DNA of 64,000 bases from contig NZ_JAGMUL010000006.1 in assembly GCF_019049285.1 (NCBI RefSeq), positions 96,139 through 160,138 of the forward strand. Direction: 5' to 3'. The position numbers and the translations under genes are program-made. Positions 32,963 to 41,955 of the stretch are shown here, piece by piece. How positions within the stretch are numbered: the stretch's first letter is position 1; each line of letters starts with the position of its first letter. This DNA is from Streptomyces sp. AC550_RSS872 (lineage in GTDB: Bacteria > Actinomycetota > Actinomycetes > Streptomycetales > Streptomycetaceae). A model generated the notes under the pieces. The model had not been told where the DNA came from, ran no database searches, and was given only the letters and a program-made list of their open reading frames with translations.

Positions 32963-34681
32963 TCAAGGCGCCATCTCGTACGCTCCGGACAGTGCCTCGA
33001 CCCGCTCCCAGACGCGCTCCGAACGCGCTTCGTCGACGACGGGACGCCGGACCGCACCGAGCGCCCAGTTCTGCTGATCCGCCGTGGCGGAGTCCTTGCC
33101 GTACAGCTCGACGGCGAAGGCGGAGAAGTCGCGGACCAGGACGGAGAACAGCTCGTCGAGCACGTCCTCGTCGAGGTCCGTCAGGCGGGCCTGCTCCAGG
33201 ATCAGCTGGCCGTGCACCACCAGCGCGAACAGCTGGCCGACGGCGAGGAGAAAGTCGAGGTCGCGGCTCTGCTCCTCGTCGGGGGCCGCGGTGGCGACGA
33301 ACTCGCACAGGGCGTCGGCCTGCTCCCGGAAGCGGGCGACGTTCGGCACTCCGGCGTATGCGTCGTAGGCGGGGCGCCAGTCGTGGAAGCGCACGGAGCC
33401 GAGGCCGCGGGCGGGCCCCTGCTCGAACAGGAACGTGTCGTCGGCCGCGTCGAGGCGGGTCGGCACGGCCGCGAACTCGGCCGGGTTCAGGAGGTGGTTG
33501 CGCATGAACTTGAGGATCAGCGCGAGGTTCACGTGGACCGTGCCCTCGAGCTTGGGCAAGCCACGGATCTCGACGGCGGCCTGGGCGAAGTAGGTGTCCT
33601 TCTCGAAGCCCTTGGCGGCGATGACGTCCCACATCAGGTCGATGACCTTCTCGCCCTCCGTGGTCACCTTCATCTTCGTCATCGGGTTGAAGAGCAGGTA
33701 GCGGCGGTCGTCCGGCGAGGCGGAGCGGAAGTAGTCGACGGCGCGGTCGCTGAACAGCTTCATGCCGACGAGGCGGACGTAGGCGTCGGCCAGCTCGCGG
33801 CGCACGTGCGGGAAGGCGGTGACGGGGCGGCCGTACAGGATGCGGTTGTGCGCGTGGGTGACCGCCTCGTACATCGCGTGCTCGCAGATGCCGATCGAGG
33901 CGGTGCAGAGGTTGAACTTGCCGACGTTGACGGTGTTGAGGGCGGCGTCGAAGGCGGCGCGGCCCGTGTGCAGGACGTCGTCCGGGCCAACCGGGTAGTC
34001 GGCGAGGCGGAACTCGCTGACGTACTTCGAGGAGTCGACGACGTTCTTCACGAGTTGATAGGCCGAGTGACGGCTGTCGGCGGCGAAGAAGACGTAGCCG
34101 TCCGGGCCCTCGATGTCGGTGCGTCGGCCGAAGACCGAGACGAGTCCTGCGGCGTTGCCGTTGCCGATGTAGTACTTGGAACCCGTCGCCCTGAAGCCGC
34201 CGTTGCCGTCCGGCGTCAGCAGCATGTCGGTGGAGTAGATGTCGGCGCCATGGGTCTTCTCGGAGAGGCCGAAGGCGAACACCTCACCCTGCGCGAGGAG
34301 TTCCGCGGCGCGGACGCGGGCCGCGGTGTTGTCGCTCTGCCAGACCGGTCCCAGACCGAGGATGGTCACCTGCCACGCGTACCAGTAGTCGAGGCCGTAG
34401 AACCCGAGGATCTCGTTGAGGGCGGCGATCCGGGCCGTGTCCCAGCGCTGATCCTTGTGGCCTGCGGCGGACGCCGGGGTGAGGAAGGTGGCGAACAGCC
34501 CTTCCTTGGCGGCGAACGCGAGGAAGTCGGATAGCCAGGCGCGGGAACGGTAGTCCTCGATCAGCCTGCGCTTGCCGCGGTCCTCGAACCAGTCGACGGT
34601 GGCACGCAGCAACCTGCGGGTCTCGGGGTCGAACTGCGCCGGGTCGTACGTGCGCGGGTTGAAGAGGAGGGAGTCGGCCAT
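32963..34681 (-). CDS. Acyl-CoA dehydrogenase/oxidase family protein
   Basis: A 572-residue flavoprotein of the acyl-CoA dehydrogenase superfamily, longer than the ~380-residue classical enzymes. The N-terminal helical part is followed by the FAD/substrate core (VFAFGLSEKTHGADIYSTDM, GSKYYIGNGNAAGLVSVFGR), a C-terminal helical bundle (GKFNLCTASIGICEHAMYEA, DLMWDVIAAKGFEKDTYFAQ) and an added C-terminal ~150 residues as in acyl-CoA oxidase-like proteins. ATG 34681 follows GGCGGACC. It lies 89 nt downstream of, and on the same strand as, a PadR gene that likely controls it. The acyl substrate is unknown. Confidence 0.88.
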   Translation of the reverse strand: MADSLLFNPRTYDPAQFDPETRRLLRATVDWFEDRGKRRLIEDYRSRAWLSDFLAFAAKEGLFATFLTPASAAGHKDQRWDTARIAALNEILGFYGLDYWYAWQVTILGLGPVWQSDNTAARVRAAELLAQGEVFAFGLSEKTHGADIYSTDMLLTPDGNGGFRATGSKYYIGNGNAAGLVSVFGRRTDIEGPDGYVFFAADSRHSAYQLVKNVVDSSKYVSEFRLADYPVGPDDVLHTGRAAFDAALNTVNVGKFNLCTASIGICEHAMYEAVTHAHNRILYGRPVTAFPHVRRELADAYVRLVGMKLFSDRAVDYFRSASPDDRRYLLFNPMTKMKVTTEGEKVIDLMWDVIAAKGFEKDTYFAQAAVEIRGLPKLEGTVHVNLALILKFMRNHLLNPAEFAAVPTRLDAADDTFLFEQGPARGLGSVRFHDWRPAYDAYAGVPNVARFREQADALCEFVATAAPDEEQSRDLDFLLAVGQLFALVVHGQLILEQARLTDLDEDVLDELFSVLVRDFSAFAVELYGKDSATADQQNWALGAVRRPVVDEARSERVWERVEALSGAYEMAP

Positions 34682-34770
34682 GGAGGTCCGCCTTCCGTGG
34701 TTGAGGGTGTGGGTGCGGGTGAGGGACCGCGAATGAAGGTCGTGGCGCGCGGGCGGCAGTGGCCTGCGGC

Positions 34771-35337
34771 TCACGTGTTCGGGTGCGGCGTGCCGAGTCG
34801 GCGGAGAGTGGCGAGTACGTCGTCGAGCCAGGCGATCGTCATCCGCTCGTAGGCGATGCCGCCGCGCAGCACGACATGCTGAAGCTCCTGACCGGGATCG
34901 AGCGGGGTGGGGGCCGTCGGCCCCGTGAAGTCACGCAGTTCCCCGGCGAGATAGTGCGCGAGCCGGTCGCTGTGCACCTGCCGGTGCCGTTCGACCTCAC
35001 GGATCAGCAGGGCCGGGTCATCGAAGGCGGCGCCGCGGATCTTCACGGCGAGTTCGTGCCGGATGCTCTCGGGTTCGATCGGTTCGTGCAGCCACTGGGA
35101 GAGGGCGGCGCGGCCGGGGCCTACGACGGAGTACTCCTTCTTGTCCGGCCGGCTCTGCTGCGGCAGCCCGCGGACGGCGAGCAGGCCGTCGCCCTCCATG
35201 CGCTTGAGGACGCGGTAGATCTGCTGGTGGGTAGCGGTCCAGAAGTACCCGATGGACCGGTCGAACCGCCGGGCCAGCTCATAGCCGGAACCCGGCTTCT
35301 CCAGCAGGGAGACGAGGATCGCGTGCTCTAGCGCCAT
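34771..35337 (-). CDS. PadR-family transcriptional regulator
   Basis: A 188-residue regulator. An N-terminal PadR winged helix (LEHAILVSLLEKPGSGYELA, THQQIYRVLKRMEGDGLLAV) is followed by the C-terminal dimerisation domain rich in helices (IRHELAVKIRGAAFDDPALL, HYLAGELRDF). ATG 35337 is set by the family start MALEHAIL; the frame is open much further upstream without support. A palindrome at 35351-35368 sits 14 nt before the start. Probable target: itself and the acyl-CoA dehydrogenase gene. Confidence 0.9.
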   Translation of the reverse strand: MALEHAILVSLLEKPGSGYELARRFDRSIGYFWTATHQQIYRVLKRMEGDGLLAVRGLPQQSRPDKKEYSVVGPGRAALSQWLHEPIEPESIRHELAVKIRGAAFDDPALLIREVERHRQVHSDRLAHYLAGELRDFTGPTAPTPLDPGQELQHVVLRGGIAYERMTIAWLDDVLATLRRLGTPHPNT

Positions 35338-35350
35338 ACCCTGATCCTCA

Positions 35351-35368
35351 TATGCAACTCGTTGCATA
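35351..35368. promoter_or_regulatory. PadR operator candidate
   Basis: TATGCAACTCGTTGCATA: seven-base arms TATGCAA/TTGCATA around CTCG. Its ATGCAA/TTGCAT halves are the kind bound by PadR dimers. It overlaps the expected 5' leader or -10 region of the padR gene, so autorepression is likely. Confidence 0.7.
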
Positions 35369-35642
35369 GCCAAGGGGCACTGCCGGGGTGAGACAGAGCT
35401 CACGCGCCCTGCACCCTCGATGCGTCGAACGGCGCCTCGGTCCGGCGCTCGAACAGGGCCACGGTCTCGGCAGAGTCCGGCAGTCACCAGGCCGCCCTGA
35501 CCATCGAGCTGACGCCCGGTGTGACCTAGGAACAGCGCGAGTGTGTCCTCGACGCGAGGGCGGGGCGACGACCTCAGTGATGGCCGGCCATGGTCCGGAG
35601 CTAGGATCACTGGCCCGACGCCGACCTGAGGAGGCGGGTGAA

Positions 35643-36341
35643 TTGGCCGCCGTTGTGCTCGTTCACGGCCTGTATCACCGTCCCGAGCACTTCGCCCTGG
35701 TGGCAGAACGCTTGCGGACCGCAGGAACCGAGGTTGTCGTTCCCGAGCTCCACCGGGGCTCGTTGCCTGCTGACACAGCCGTGGTCCAGGCTGCCATCGA
35801 CTCGCTGCGGGAACCTCCGGTTGTGCTCGGTCACTCCTACGGTGGGTCGGTGATCACCGGGGTGAGCGGGGCCGGACACCTGGTCTATCTGGCCGCCTTC
35901 GTGCCAGATGTCGGCGAGAGCGCGGCCGGTCTGGGTGGGGCGTCACCGCAGCTCCAGGACGCGATCAGACCTGAGCCCGACGGCTCGACCAGCCTGCACC
36001 CGGACCGGGCTGCCCGCACCCTCTACGGCGACTGTCCCGAACCTCTCGCCGCCTGGGCGGTCGGCCTGCTGCGTGCGCAAGGCCCCGGCTGCGGGCGAGG
36101 AGTTCCAGAGCGCCACAGCTGGAAGCACACTCCTTCCACCTACGTCGTCTGTGGGCGGGACCGGGCCATCGACCCGGGCCTGCAGCGGAAGATGGCCTCG
36201 CGCTGCACCGACGCGCGCGAGTGGCAGACGGGCCACTCGCCCTTTGCAGGGCAGCCCGATCTCGTCGTTGAACTCCTCCAGGAACTGCTCGTCACCAACG
36301 CGCCGCGCAGGCCAGAGGACGGAGTCACCACCACTCGTTGA
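35643..36341 (+). CDS. Alpha/beta hydrolase
   Basis: A 232-residue alpha/beta-hydrolase. The first strand and oxyanion loop read VVLVHGLYHRPEHFALVA, the nucleophile elbow GHSYGG, the acid CGRDRAIDPG and the histidine WQTGHSPF, a complete triad. The start is TTG 35643, after GAGGAGG; no ATG or GTG is suitably placed. The last few codons (TTTR-stop) lie inside the remnant of an insertion-sequence transposase on the opposite strand, so the original C-terminus may have been altered by an insertion. The substrate is unknown. Confidence 0.85.
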   Translation: MAAVVLVHGLYHRPEHFALVAERLRTAGTEVVVPELHRGSLPADTAVVQAAIDSLREPPVVLGHSYGGSVITGVSGAGHLVYLAAFVPDVGESAAGLGGASPQLQDAIRPEPDGSTSLHPDRAARTLYGDCPEPLAAWAVGLLRAQGPGCGRGVPERHSWKHTPSTYVVCGRDRAIDPGLQRKMASRCTDAREWQTGHSPFAGQPDLVVELLQELLVTNAPRRPEDGVTTTR

Positions 36342-36426
36342 TGGCTGCGATGAGGAGGGTCGCTTCGTAGCGGACGGCGAGATTCTCATAGCGGGTGGCG
36401 ACCGCGCGGTGTGTCCATGCGCTGTG
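36325..36426 (-). mobile_element. Insertion-sequence scar: C-terminal end of an IS5-like transposase
   Basis: Minus-strand codons 36426-36325 read AVATRYENLAVRYEAT then LLIAAINEWW-stop, the conserved C-terminal end of DDE transposases of the IS5-type group in Streptomyces (RVATRYDKLAVRYEA...). Only ~34 codons remain and an in-frame stop lies just upstream. No terminal repeats were found. It overlaps the 3' end of the hydrolase gene. Confidence 0.65.
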
Positions 36427-36624
36427 TCATGGCTCCCAGCCTGGATACGGGGCGTGACGCGGAGTATCCAGTGGAAGGCTGCGGTCCCCCTGCCGACCGG
36501 AGGGGGACACCCCGCCGTCTGGCTGGACCTGCGACCCGTCGGGGCCCGGCTACTCTCCGGGGCCTTAATGTCGAGGCGAGACGGCAGGAGCCGGGCGGTA
36601 TGGACAAGGTGAGGCGGAGCACGC
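36427..36624. other. Intergenic region before the two-component genes
   Basis: About 200 nt with no gene recognised. GGGCCCCGGCTACTC-like repeats of CGGGG/CCCCG occur around 36510-36565, and GGCGGAG near 36612 serves the GTG at 36625. Confidence 0.35.
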
Positions 36625-37296
36625 GTGATCCGGGTAGTGGTGGTGGACGACGAGGCACTGGTCCGGTCGGGGTTCGGGCTCATTCTGGGCGCGTCCGAGG
36701 ACATCGAGGTCGTCGCGACCGCGAGCGGCGGCGACGCCGTCGGGACCGTCCGCCGGGAGCGGCCGGACGTGGTGCTGCTGGACATCCGGATGCCGGACGT
36801 CGACGGGCTCACCGTCCTGCGCGAGCTACGAACGATGCCGGATCCGCCGGTGGTGGCGATGCTGACCACGTTCGACGCCGACGAGTACATCCTGACCGCG
36901 TTGAACTCCGGCGCGGCCGGTTTCCTCCTCAAGGACACCGAGCCCGAACAACTCGCCCACCTGGTGCGCACCCTGGCCTCCGGCGGTGTGGTGCTCTCCC
37001 CCAAGGCGTCGCGGACACTGCTGCGCGGCCACCCCGGCACCGAGACGGCCGTCGACGAGGACGCGGCCCGCGTCCGGATGCTCACCTCCCGCGAGCGCGA
37101 CGTCCTCGTCCTGGTGGCGGAGGGGCTGTCCAACGCCGACATCGGGGCGCGCATCCACCTGGGTGCCGGCACGGTGAAGGACCACGTCAGCGCGATCCTC
37201 ACGAAGCTACGGGTGACGAGCCGGGTGCAGGCCGCGCTCCTGGCGCAGCGGGCCGGGCTGCTCGACGAGCGCCCACAGCCGAAGGCCGGCCTATGA
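36625..37296 (+). CDS. NarL/LuxR-type response regulator
   Basis: A 223-residue regulator. The receiver domain (1-~120) has acidic pair VVDDE, phospho-acceptor in VVLLDIRMPDVDG and lysine in FLLKDTEPEQ. The C-terminal LuxR helix-turn-helix (~150-215) is LTSRERDVLVLVAEGLSNAD then LGAGTVKDHVSAILTKL. GTG 36625 follows GGAG. Its stop overlaps the kinase start as ATGA, the common arrangement for this class in Streptomyces. The signal and targets are unknown. Confidence 0.95.
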   Translation: MIRVVVVDDEALVRSGFGLILGASEDIEVVATASGGDAVGTVRRERPDVVLLDIRMPDVDGLTVLRELRTMPDPPVVAMLTTFDADEYILTALNSGAAGFLLKDTEPEQLAHLVRTLASGGVVLSPKASRTLLRGHPGTETAVDEDAARVRMLTSRERDVLVLVAEGLSNADIGARIHLGAGTVKDHVSAILTKLRVTSRVQAALLAQRAGLLDERPQPKAGL

Positions 37297-38411
37297 ACCG
37301 CGCGCGCGAGCTGTGGCAGCGTGTTCCCGCGCCGGTCGTCGACATCGTCCTGGTGGCGGTGGCGGCCGTGGACGTATGGCTGAACCTGTGGGACAACACG
37401 CGGCTCGGCGTCGCGCTGGCGGCGGTCGGCTGCGCCGCGTTGGCCTTCCGGCGCAGGTTCCCGCTCGGTGTCTTCGTGCTCACCCTGCCGGTCGCCCTGA
37501 TGCAGGATGTCGCCCTCGCTGTGCTCGTGGCGCTCTTCACCCTGGCCGAACGCTCCCGCAGCCGCCGTCTCCTCGCGGTGTGCGTCGCCCTGGCCGCCGT
37601 CGCGAGCAGTACTCCGTGGCCCCTGGCCAGCCTCACAGAGGTCGGCCGGACCATGACGCTGGTCATCTTCGTGTACAACCTGGCGACCGCTGTCGTCCCG
37701 GTCCTCTTCGGTCAACTCGTCCAGGCACAACGGGACTTGGCCCGGCGGTTGTTCGAGATCGAGGAGGCCAGGGAGCACGAGCGGGCGCTGCACGCCCAGG
37801 CCGTGCTTGCCCGCGAACGCGCCCAACTGGCCCGCGAGATGCACGACGTGGTGTCCCACCAGGTCAGCCTGATCGCCGTACGGGCCGGGGCGTTGCAGGT
37901 CGCCGCCAAGGACTCGGACGCCAAAGAGGCGGCCCGCACGATCCGTTCGCTCAGCGTCACCACACTCGACGAACTGCGCACCATGGTCACGCTGCTGCGC
38001 GCCTCCGGCGGCCACGCCACCGAGCTGACCCCGCAGCCCACCCTGGCCGACCTGCGCAAACTGGTGGAATCAAGCGGCACGCACACGGAGCTGACGGGTG
38101 AGCTCCCGCCCACCGTGGGCACACCCGCCCAACGTGCCCTCTACCGAACGGTCCAGGAGGCCCTGACCAACGTCCGCAAGCACGCCCCCGGCGCCGACGC
38201 TCGCGTCGAGCTGTGGCAGGACGGCGACGACGTCGGAGTGACCGTCACCAACACCGCGCCCACGCGCCCCTCCCTGTCCTTGCCCGGTTCGCAGCAGGGC
38301 TTGGCCGGTCTGCGGGAACGGGCCGACATCCTGCACGGCACCCTGGAGTCCGGCCCGACCGCGGAAGGCGGCTACCGGGTGCGGCTGCGGATCCCGCCCA
38401 GCGCGGACTGA
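37293..38411 (+). CDS. Histidine kinase (HisKA_3 / DesK-NarX type)
   Basis: A 372-residue membrane kinase. Four or five membrane helices occupy ~15-145 (PVVDIVLVAVAAVDVWL, VCVALAAVASS, LVIFVYNLATAVVPVLF), then a short coiled region, the dimerisation/phosphotransfer helix LAREMHDVVSHQVSLIAVRA, and a GHKL ATPase (VQEALTNVRKHAPGAD, GLAGLRERADILHG). The start overlaps the response regulator stop by 4 nt. Membrane helices with almost no external loops suggest sensing within the membrane. Confidence 0.95.
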   Translation: MNRARELWQRVPAPVVDIVLVAVAAVDVWLNLWDNTRLGVALAAVGCAALAFRRRFPLGVFVLTLPVALMQDVALAVLVALFTLAERSRSRRLLAVCVALAAVASSTPWPLASLTEVGRTMTLVIFVYNLATAVVPVLFGQLVQAQRDLARRLFEIEEAREHERALHAQAVLARERAQLAREMHDVVSHQVSLIAVRAGALQVAAKDSDAKEAARTIRSLSVTTLDELRTMVTLLRASGGHATELTPQPTLADLRKLVESSGTHTELTGELPPTVGTPAQRALYRTVQEALTNVRKHAPGADARVELWQDGDDVGVTVTNTAPTRPSLSLPGSQQGLAGLRERADILHGTLESGPTAEGGYRVRLRIPPSAD

Positions 38412-38510
38412 CCCGACCCTGAGCATCAGCCCCGCCCCTGCCCGAGCGGGACCGAGGGGGAACCCTTTTACTGTGTGTGCAGCGAGCAACGCCCGGTCAC
38501 AAGGAACGCC

Positions 38511-39572
38511 ATGCCCGACAGCCCCGCCCCGGCACAGTCGCCGGGAACCAGCCGCAGTACCTCGGCGACCATCCCGCCGAACATCCTGCGCTGCCTCACC
38601 TCCGTCGCCGACGGGTACGGCGTCGACCTCCGGCCCGAGCTGAGCCGGGTCGGGCTGGACGAGGCGATGATGGGCTCGGCGGCGCTGCGGGTCTCCTACC
38701 GCCAGGGCAGTGCCGTCATCCGGCGTGCGCTGGAGCTCACGGGTGACGCTCACCTGGGCCTGCGGGTGGGGGCGGCGCAGCACCTGACCGCGTGGGGGCT
38801 CCTCGGCTTCGCTCAGCTGGCCGCCGACACCCTGCGGGAGGCCATCGAGACGGGCGTGCGCTTCCAGAACCTGTCCGGGGCGATGGTGGTCTGGTCGGCC
38901 GGGCCGGAGGAAGCCGGCTACGCGCTACGGGCCGAACTGCCCGATCCCGCCCTCGATCCGGCGGTCGCGGTCTTCCTGGCCGAGGAGGCGTTCGCCAGCG
39001 TCGTCACCCTCACGCGACTGAGTTCCGGGGAGGAATTCGCCCCGCAGAGCGTCGAGTTCGCCTTCCCCGCCCCGCCGGACACCGGGCCGTTCACCGAGCT
39101 GTTCCGCTGCCCGGTACGGTTCGACGCCGTGGCGAACCGCTTGGTGTTCCCCACGGCATGGGCCGGGCGGCCGATGCCGGGCCACGACCGGGTCACCTAC
39201 ACCGCCGTCGTGGAACTCCTGGAGGAGCAGGCGACGTCGAGGCGCGATCAGCAGGATCTGCTGGAGGTGCTGGAGATCTCGATCGCGCAGAGCCTGCCCG
39301 ACGTGCCGTCCTTCGTCGAGCAGGCCCGACGGCACGCGTCCAGCGAGCGCACCCTGCGCCGTCGTCTGGCCGAGTGCGGCACGACGTACGAGGCGGTCGT
39401 CGACGGAGTGCGCCGCGAGCGGGTCGAGCAGCTGCTGCGCCGACCCGAACTGACCCTGCGCGACATCGCCCGGCAGGCGGGTTTCTCCGACGTGCGGGCA
39501 CTGCGGCGGGCGGTGCACCGCTGGCACGGGGCGACCCCGGCGCGACTGCGCGGGGAGGGCGCGGAACAGTAA
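38511..39572 (+). CDS. AraC-family regulator (VirS/OruR type, arabinose-binding-like N-domain)
   Basis: A 353-residue AraC regulator. The N-terminal ~240 residues match the sensory domain found in VirS/OruR-type regulators (ALRVSYRQGSAVIRRALELT, GLRVGAAQHLTAWGLLGFAQ). The C-terminal double helix-turn-helix is HASSERTLRRRLAECGTTYE and TLRDIARQAGFSDVRALRRA. ATG 38511 follows AAGGAA. It converges on the flavin monooxygenase/SDR/aldehyde dehydrogenase operon, whose regulator it probably is by analogy with the mycobacterial VirS-mymA locus. Confidence 0.9.
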   Translation: MPDSPAPAQSPGTSRSTSATIPPNILRCLTSVADGYGVDLRPELSRVGLDEAMMGSAALRVSYRQGSAVIRRALELTGDAHLGLRVGAAQHLTAWGLLGFAQLAADTLREAIETGVRFQNLSGAMVVWSAGPEEAGYALRAELPDPALDPAVAVFLAEEAFASVVTLTRLSSGEEFAPQSVEFAFPAPPDTGPFTELFRCPVRFDAVANRLVFPTAWAGRPMPGHDRVTYTAVVELLEEQATSRRDQQDLLEVLEISIAQSLPDVPSFVEQARRHASSERTLRRRLAECGTTYEAVVDGVRRERVEQLLRRPELTLRDIARQAGFSDVRALRRAVHRWHGATPARLRGEGAEQ

Positions 39573-39590
39573 CGGGAGTGCCCACGCGTC

Positions 39591-39605
39591 ACCGGGCCGC
39601 CCGGT
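39591..39605. terminator. Weak hairpin between convergent araC and aldehyde dehydrogenase genes
   Basis: ACCGGG-CCG-CCCGGT, 18 nt after the araC stop, with a second GTCACCGGGCCGCC copy at 39612-39625. It is a plausible but modest bidirectional terminator. Confidence 0.4.
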
Positions 39606-39652
39606 CACCAGGTCACCGGGCCGCCGGGCCGCCGGACGACCGGGCCACGCGG

Positions 39653-41083
39653 TCAACGCGTGCGGATCCAGACGGTCTTCTCCCTGGTCCACTGCGCGAA
39701 GGCGTCGGTGGACTTCTCCGCGCCACCGAACCCCGACTGCTTCCACCCGCCGAAGGGAGTGGTGATGTCGCCTTCGCTGTACGCGTTGACGGAGACCACC
39801 CCGGCTTCAATGCCCCGCGCGAGCCGGAGCGCGGTGTCGAGGTCGCGGGTCCACACCGAGGCGGCGAGCCCGTATTCGGTGGCGTTCGCCAGCCGCACCG
39901 CCTCGTCCTCCGAGGTGAAGGTCTGGACGGTGACGACAGGGCCGAACAGTTCCTTGGTGAGCACGTCGCTGCCCTCTGGGGCCCGGCTGATCACGGTGGG
40001 CGGGTAGTAGGCGCCGCGCGGCGGCAGACCGTGCGGCAGCCCGCCGGTGTGGACGTGGGCTCCGGCGAAGCGGGCCGCGTCCACCGTCGCCGCGACCCGG
40101 TCGAAGGCGGCCCGGTTGATGAGCGGCCCCACCTGGGTGCCCACGTCGGCGGGGTCGCCGATGGTGAGGCTTCTGGCGGCGGCGGTGAACCGGTCCAGCA
40201 CCTCCTCGGCGATGCTGTGGTGGACCAGGACGCGGGAGCCGGCGGTGCAGTTCTGCCCCATGGTCAGGAACGCGGCCTCGACCATGTTGTCGATCAGTTC
40301 GTCGCCGTACTCGAGTGCGTCCGGCATGAGGACCTGGGGGCTCTTGCCACCCATCTCCAAGGACACCCGCTTGAAGTTCGACTCCGCCGCGTCGGCCAGG
40401 ATGCGGCGTCCCGTCGCGGTGGATCCGGTGAACGACAGTGCGCGCACAAGCGGGTTGCGGGCGAGCGCCCTGCCGGTGACGGTGCCATGGCCGGGCAGCA
40501 CGGTGAGCACGCCGTCCGGCAGGCCTGCCTCGGTCGCCAGGGCGGCCAGGTGCAGGGTGGAGCGCGGGGTCGCCTCGGCGGGCTTGAGCAACAGGGAGTT
40601 GCCCGCGGCGAGCGCGGGGCCGACCTTCCAGGCGGCCATGGCCAGCGGGTAGTTCCAGGGGAGGATCGCGGCGGCCACCCCGACCGGTTCCCGGCTCACC
40701 AGGCCCAGGCTCTCACGACCGGTCGGGGCGACGCGGCCGAAGACCTTGTCGGCCGCCTCCGCGAACCAGCGGATCGACTCGATCGCCGCGGGCACGTCCC
40801 CCGTACGGCACTCCGTGATCGGCTTGCCCGCGTCCTCGCAGTCCAGCCGGGCCAGGAACCCGGCGTGGCGCTCCATGAGGTCGGCCAGGCGCAGCAGGAC
40901 AGCGGCTCGCTCCCGCGGGGACCGGCCGGCCCAGACGCCACTCTCGAAGACCTTGTGCGCCCGCTCGGCCGCCAGCGCGACGTCCTGCTCGCTCGCCGCC
41001 GGTACGGTCGTGATCAGCTGACCTGTCGTGGGGTTGACGACGTCGAGCGTCTCCTCCAGGCCCATGGTGTCCGTCCCGTTCAC
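39653..41083 (-). CDS. NAD(P)-dependent aldehyde dehydrogenase
   Basis: A 476-residue aldehyde dehydrogenase with catalytic cysteine in MGQNCTAGSR and general-base glutamate in SLEMGGKSP; the cofactor region is AILPWNYPLAMAAWKVGPAL. The ending VNAYSEGDITTPFGGWKQSG resembles PuuC/betaine-aldehyde-type enzymes. GTG 41083 overlaps the SDR stop as GTGA and follows GGAGG, so it is the last gene of a coupled three-gene operon. It should oxidise the aldehyde made by the oxygenase/dehydrogenase steps encoded upstream. It lacks the context to be the missing hydroxyproline-pathway enzyme. Confidence 0.92.
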   Translation of the reverse strand: MNGTDTMGLEETLDVVNPTTGQLITTVPAASEQDVALAAERAHKVFESGVWAGRSPRERAAVLLRLADLMERHAGFLARLDCEDAGKPITECRTGDVPAAIESIRWFAEAADKVFGRVAPTGRESLGLVSREPVGVAAAILPWNYPLAMAAWKVGPALAAGNSLLLKPAEATPRSTLHLAALATEAGLPDGVLTVLPGHGTVTGRALARNPLVRALSFTGSTATGRRILADAAESNFKRVSLEMGGKSPQVLMPDALEYGDELIDNMVEAAFLTMGQNCTAGSRVLVHHSIAEEVLDRFTAAARSLTIGDPADVGTQVGPLINRAAFDRVAATVDAARFAGAHVHTGGLPHGLPPRGAYYPPTVISRAPEGSDVLTKELFGPVVTVQTFTSEDEAVRLANATEYGLAASVWTRDLDTALRLARGIEAGVVSVNAYSEGDITTPFGGWKQSGFGGAEKSTDAFAQWTREKTVWIRTR

Positions 41084-41955
41084 GCTTCCTCCACCAGTTC
41101 CCACCGGCCGCCGACCTGGCGGGCCAGCCCCCGGCGGCGCAGGTCCTCCAGATAACGGGCCATGCCCCGCTCGCCCCGCTTGCGGAACAGCGGGAAGAGC
41201 CTGGGCAGCAGGTTCGGCACCAGCATCGCGAACCGCACCAGCCGGGACTCGCCGGGCTTGACGTAGGACTCCAGGCGGGGCTTGTCCAGCAGGCTCACGA
41301 CCGCCCTGACGACATCGGACGGCTGCTGCGGCACGTCCTGGAACTGCATGGAGTTCCCGCCGTCGACGGCCTCCTGACGGAGCATCCGCGTGTCGGTCGC
41401 CGAAGGCAGCACCGAACCCGCCTTGATGCCCTTGCCCCGCAGGTCCATCCCGATGGCGAGCATCGCGCCGCGCAGCCCGAACTTCGAGGCGGTGTAGATC
41501 GGGGTCTCGCCCAGCGGGAAGATCCCGCCGAGGGACACGGTCGTGACCACCCGGGGGTCGCCGGAGGCCCGCAGCAGCGGGACGGCGATCCGAGTCGTGA
41601 CCAGCGGGGCGACCAGGTTGACGTCGATCTCGCGCTCGATGCTTTCCACGCTGCGCTCGTCGAAGCGTTCCGCACTGGTCATGCCCACGTTGTTCACCAG
41701 GACGTCGATACGGCCGTGGGTGACCGCGACGCCGTCGAGCATCCGCTGCACAGCGGCGCCGTCCAGCAGGTCGCAGCCCAGCCCGGCATGCCCGCTCCCG
41801 GGCAGCTCGGCGGCGGTCCGCTTGGCCCGCACCTCGTCGATGTCGACCACGAGGAGGCGGGCACCGCCTGTGGCGAAGCGGTGGCAAAGGGCGCTGCCGA
41901 TGCCTCCGGCGCCGCCCGTCACCAGGATGACCTTGTCATGGAAGTCGTACGTCAT
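41080..41955 (-). CDS. Short-chain dehydrogenase/reductase (SadH-like)
   Basis: A 291-residue classical SDR. The cofactor motif VILVTGGAGGIGSALCHRFA with acid VVDID after strand 2 suggests NAD(H). Active site: VTTVSLGGIF serine region and YTASK. The C-terminal ~80 residues form a membrane-associated-looking extension (LVRFAMLVPNLLPRLFPLF, RGMARYLEDLRRRGLARQVG), as in SadH/Rv3085-like enzymes of the mymA operon. ATG 41955 overlaps the preceding stop as ATGA and the next gene overlaps as GTGA. Confidence 0.9.
   Translation of the reverse strand: MTYDFHDKVILVTGGAGGIGSALCHRFATGGARLLVVDIDEVRAKRTAAELPGSGHAGLGCDLLDGAAVQRMLDGVAVTHGRIDVLVNNVGMTSAERFDERSVESIEREIDVNLVAPLVTTRIAVPLLRASGDPRVVTTVSLGGIFPLGETPIYTASKFGLRGAMLAIGMDLRGKGIKAGSVLPSATDTRMLRQEAVDGGNSMQFQDVPQQPSDVVRAVVSLLDKPRLESYVKPGESRLVRFAMLVPNLLPRLFPLFRKRGERGMARYLEDLRRRGLARQVGGRWELVEEA

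Noticed and set aside
39588..39650. Repeated TCACCGGGCCGCC motif as a mobile-element end
   Set aside because: The copies are adjacent, short and GC-rich, and better explained as a weak terminator region between convergent genes.
39653..41083. Aldehyde dehydrogenase as the missing hydroxyproline-pathway enzyme
   Set aside because: It is 28 kb away, embedded and coupled in a different operon, and no copy of the operator motif was seen before that operon.
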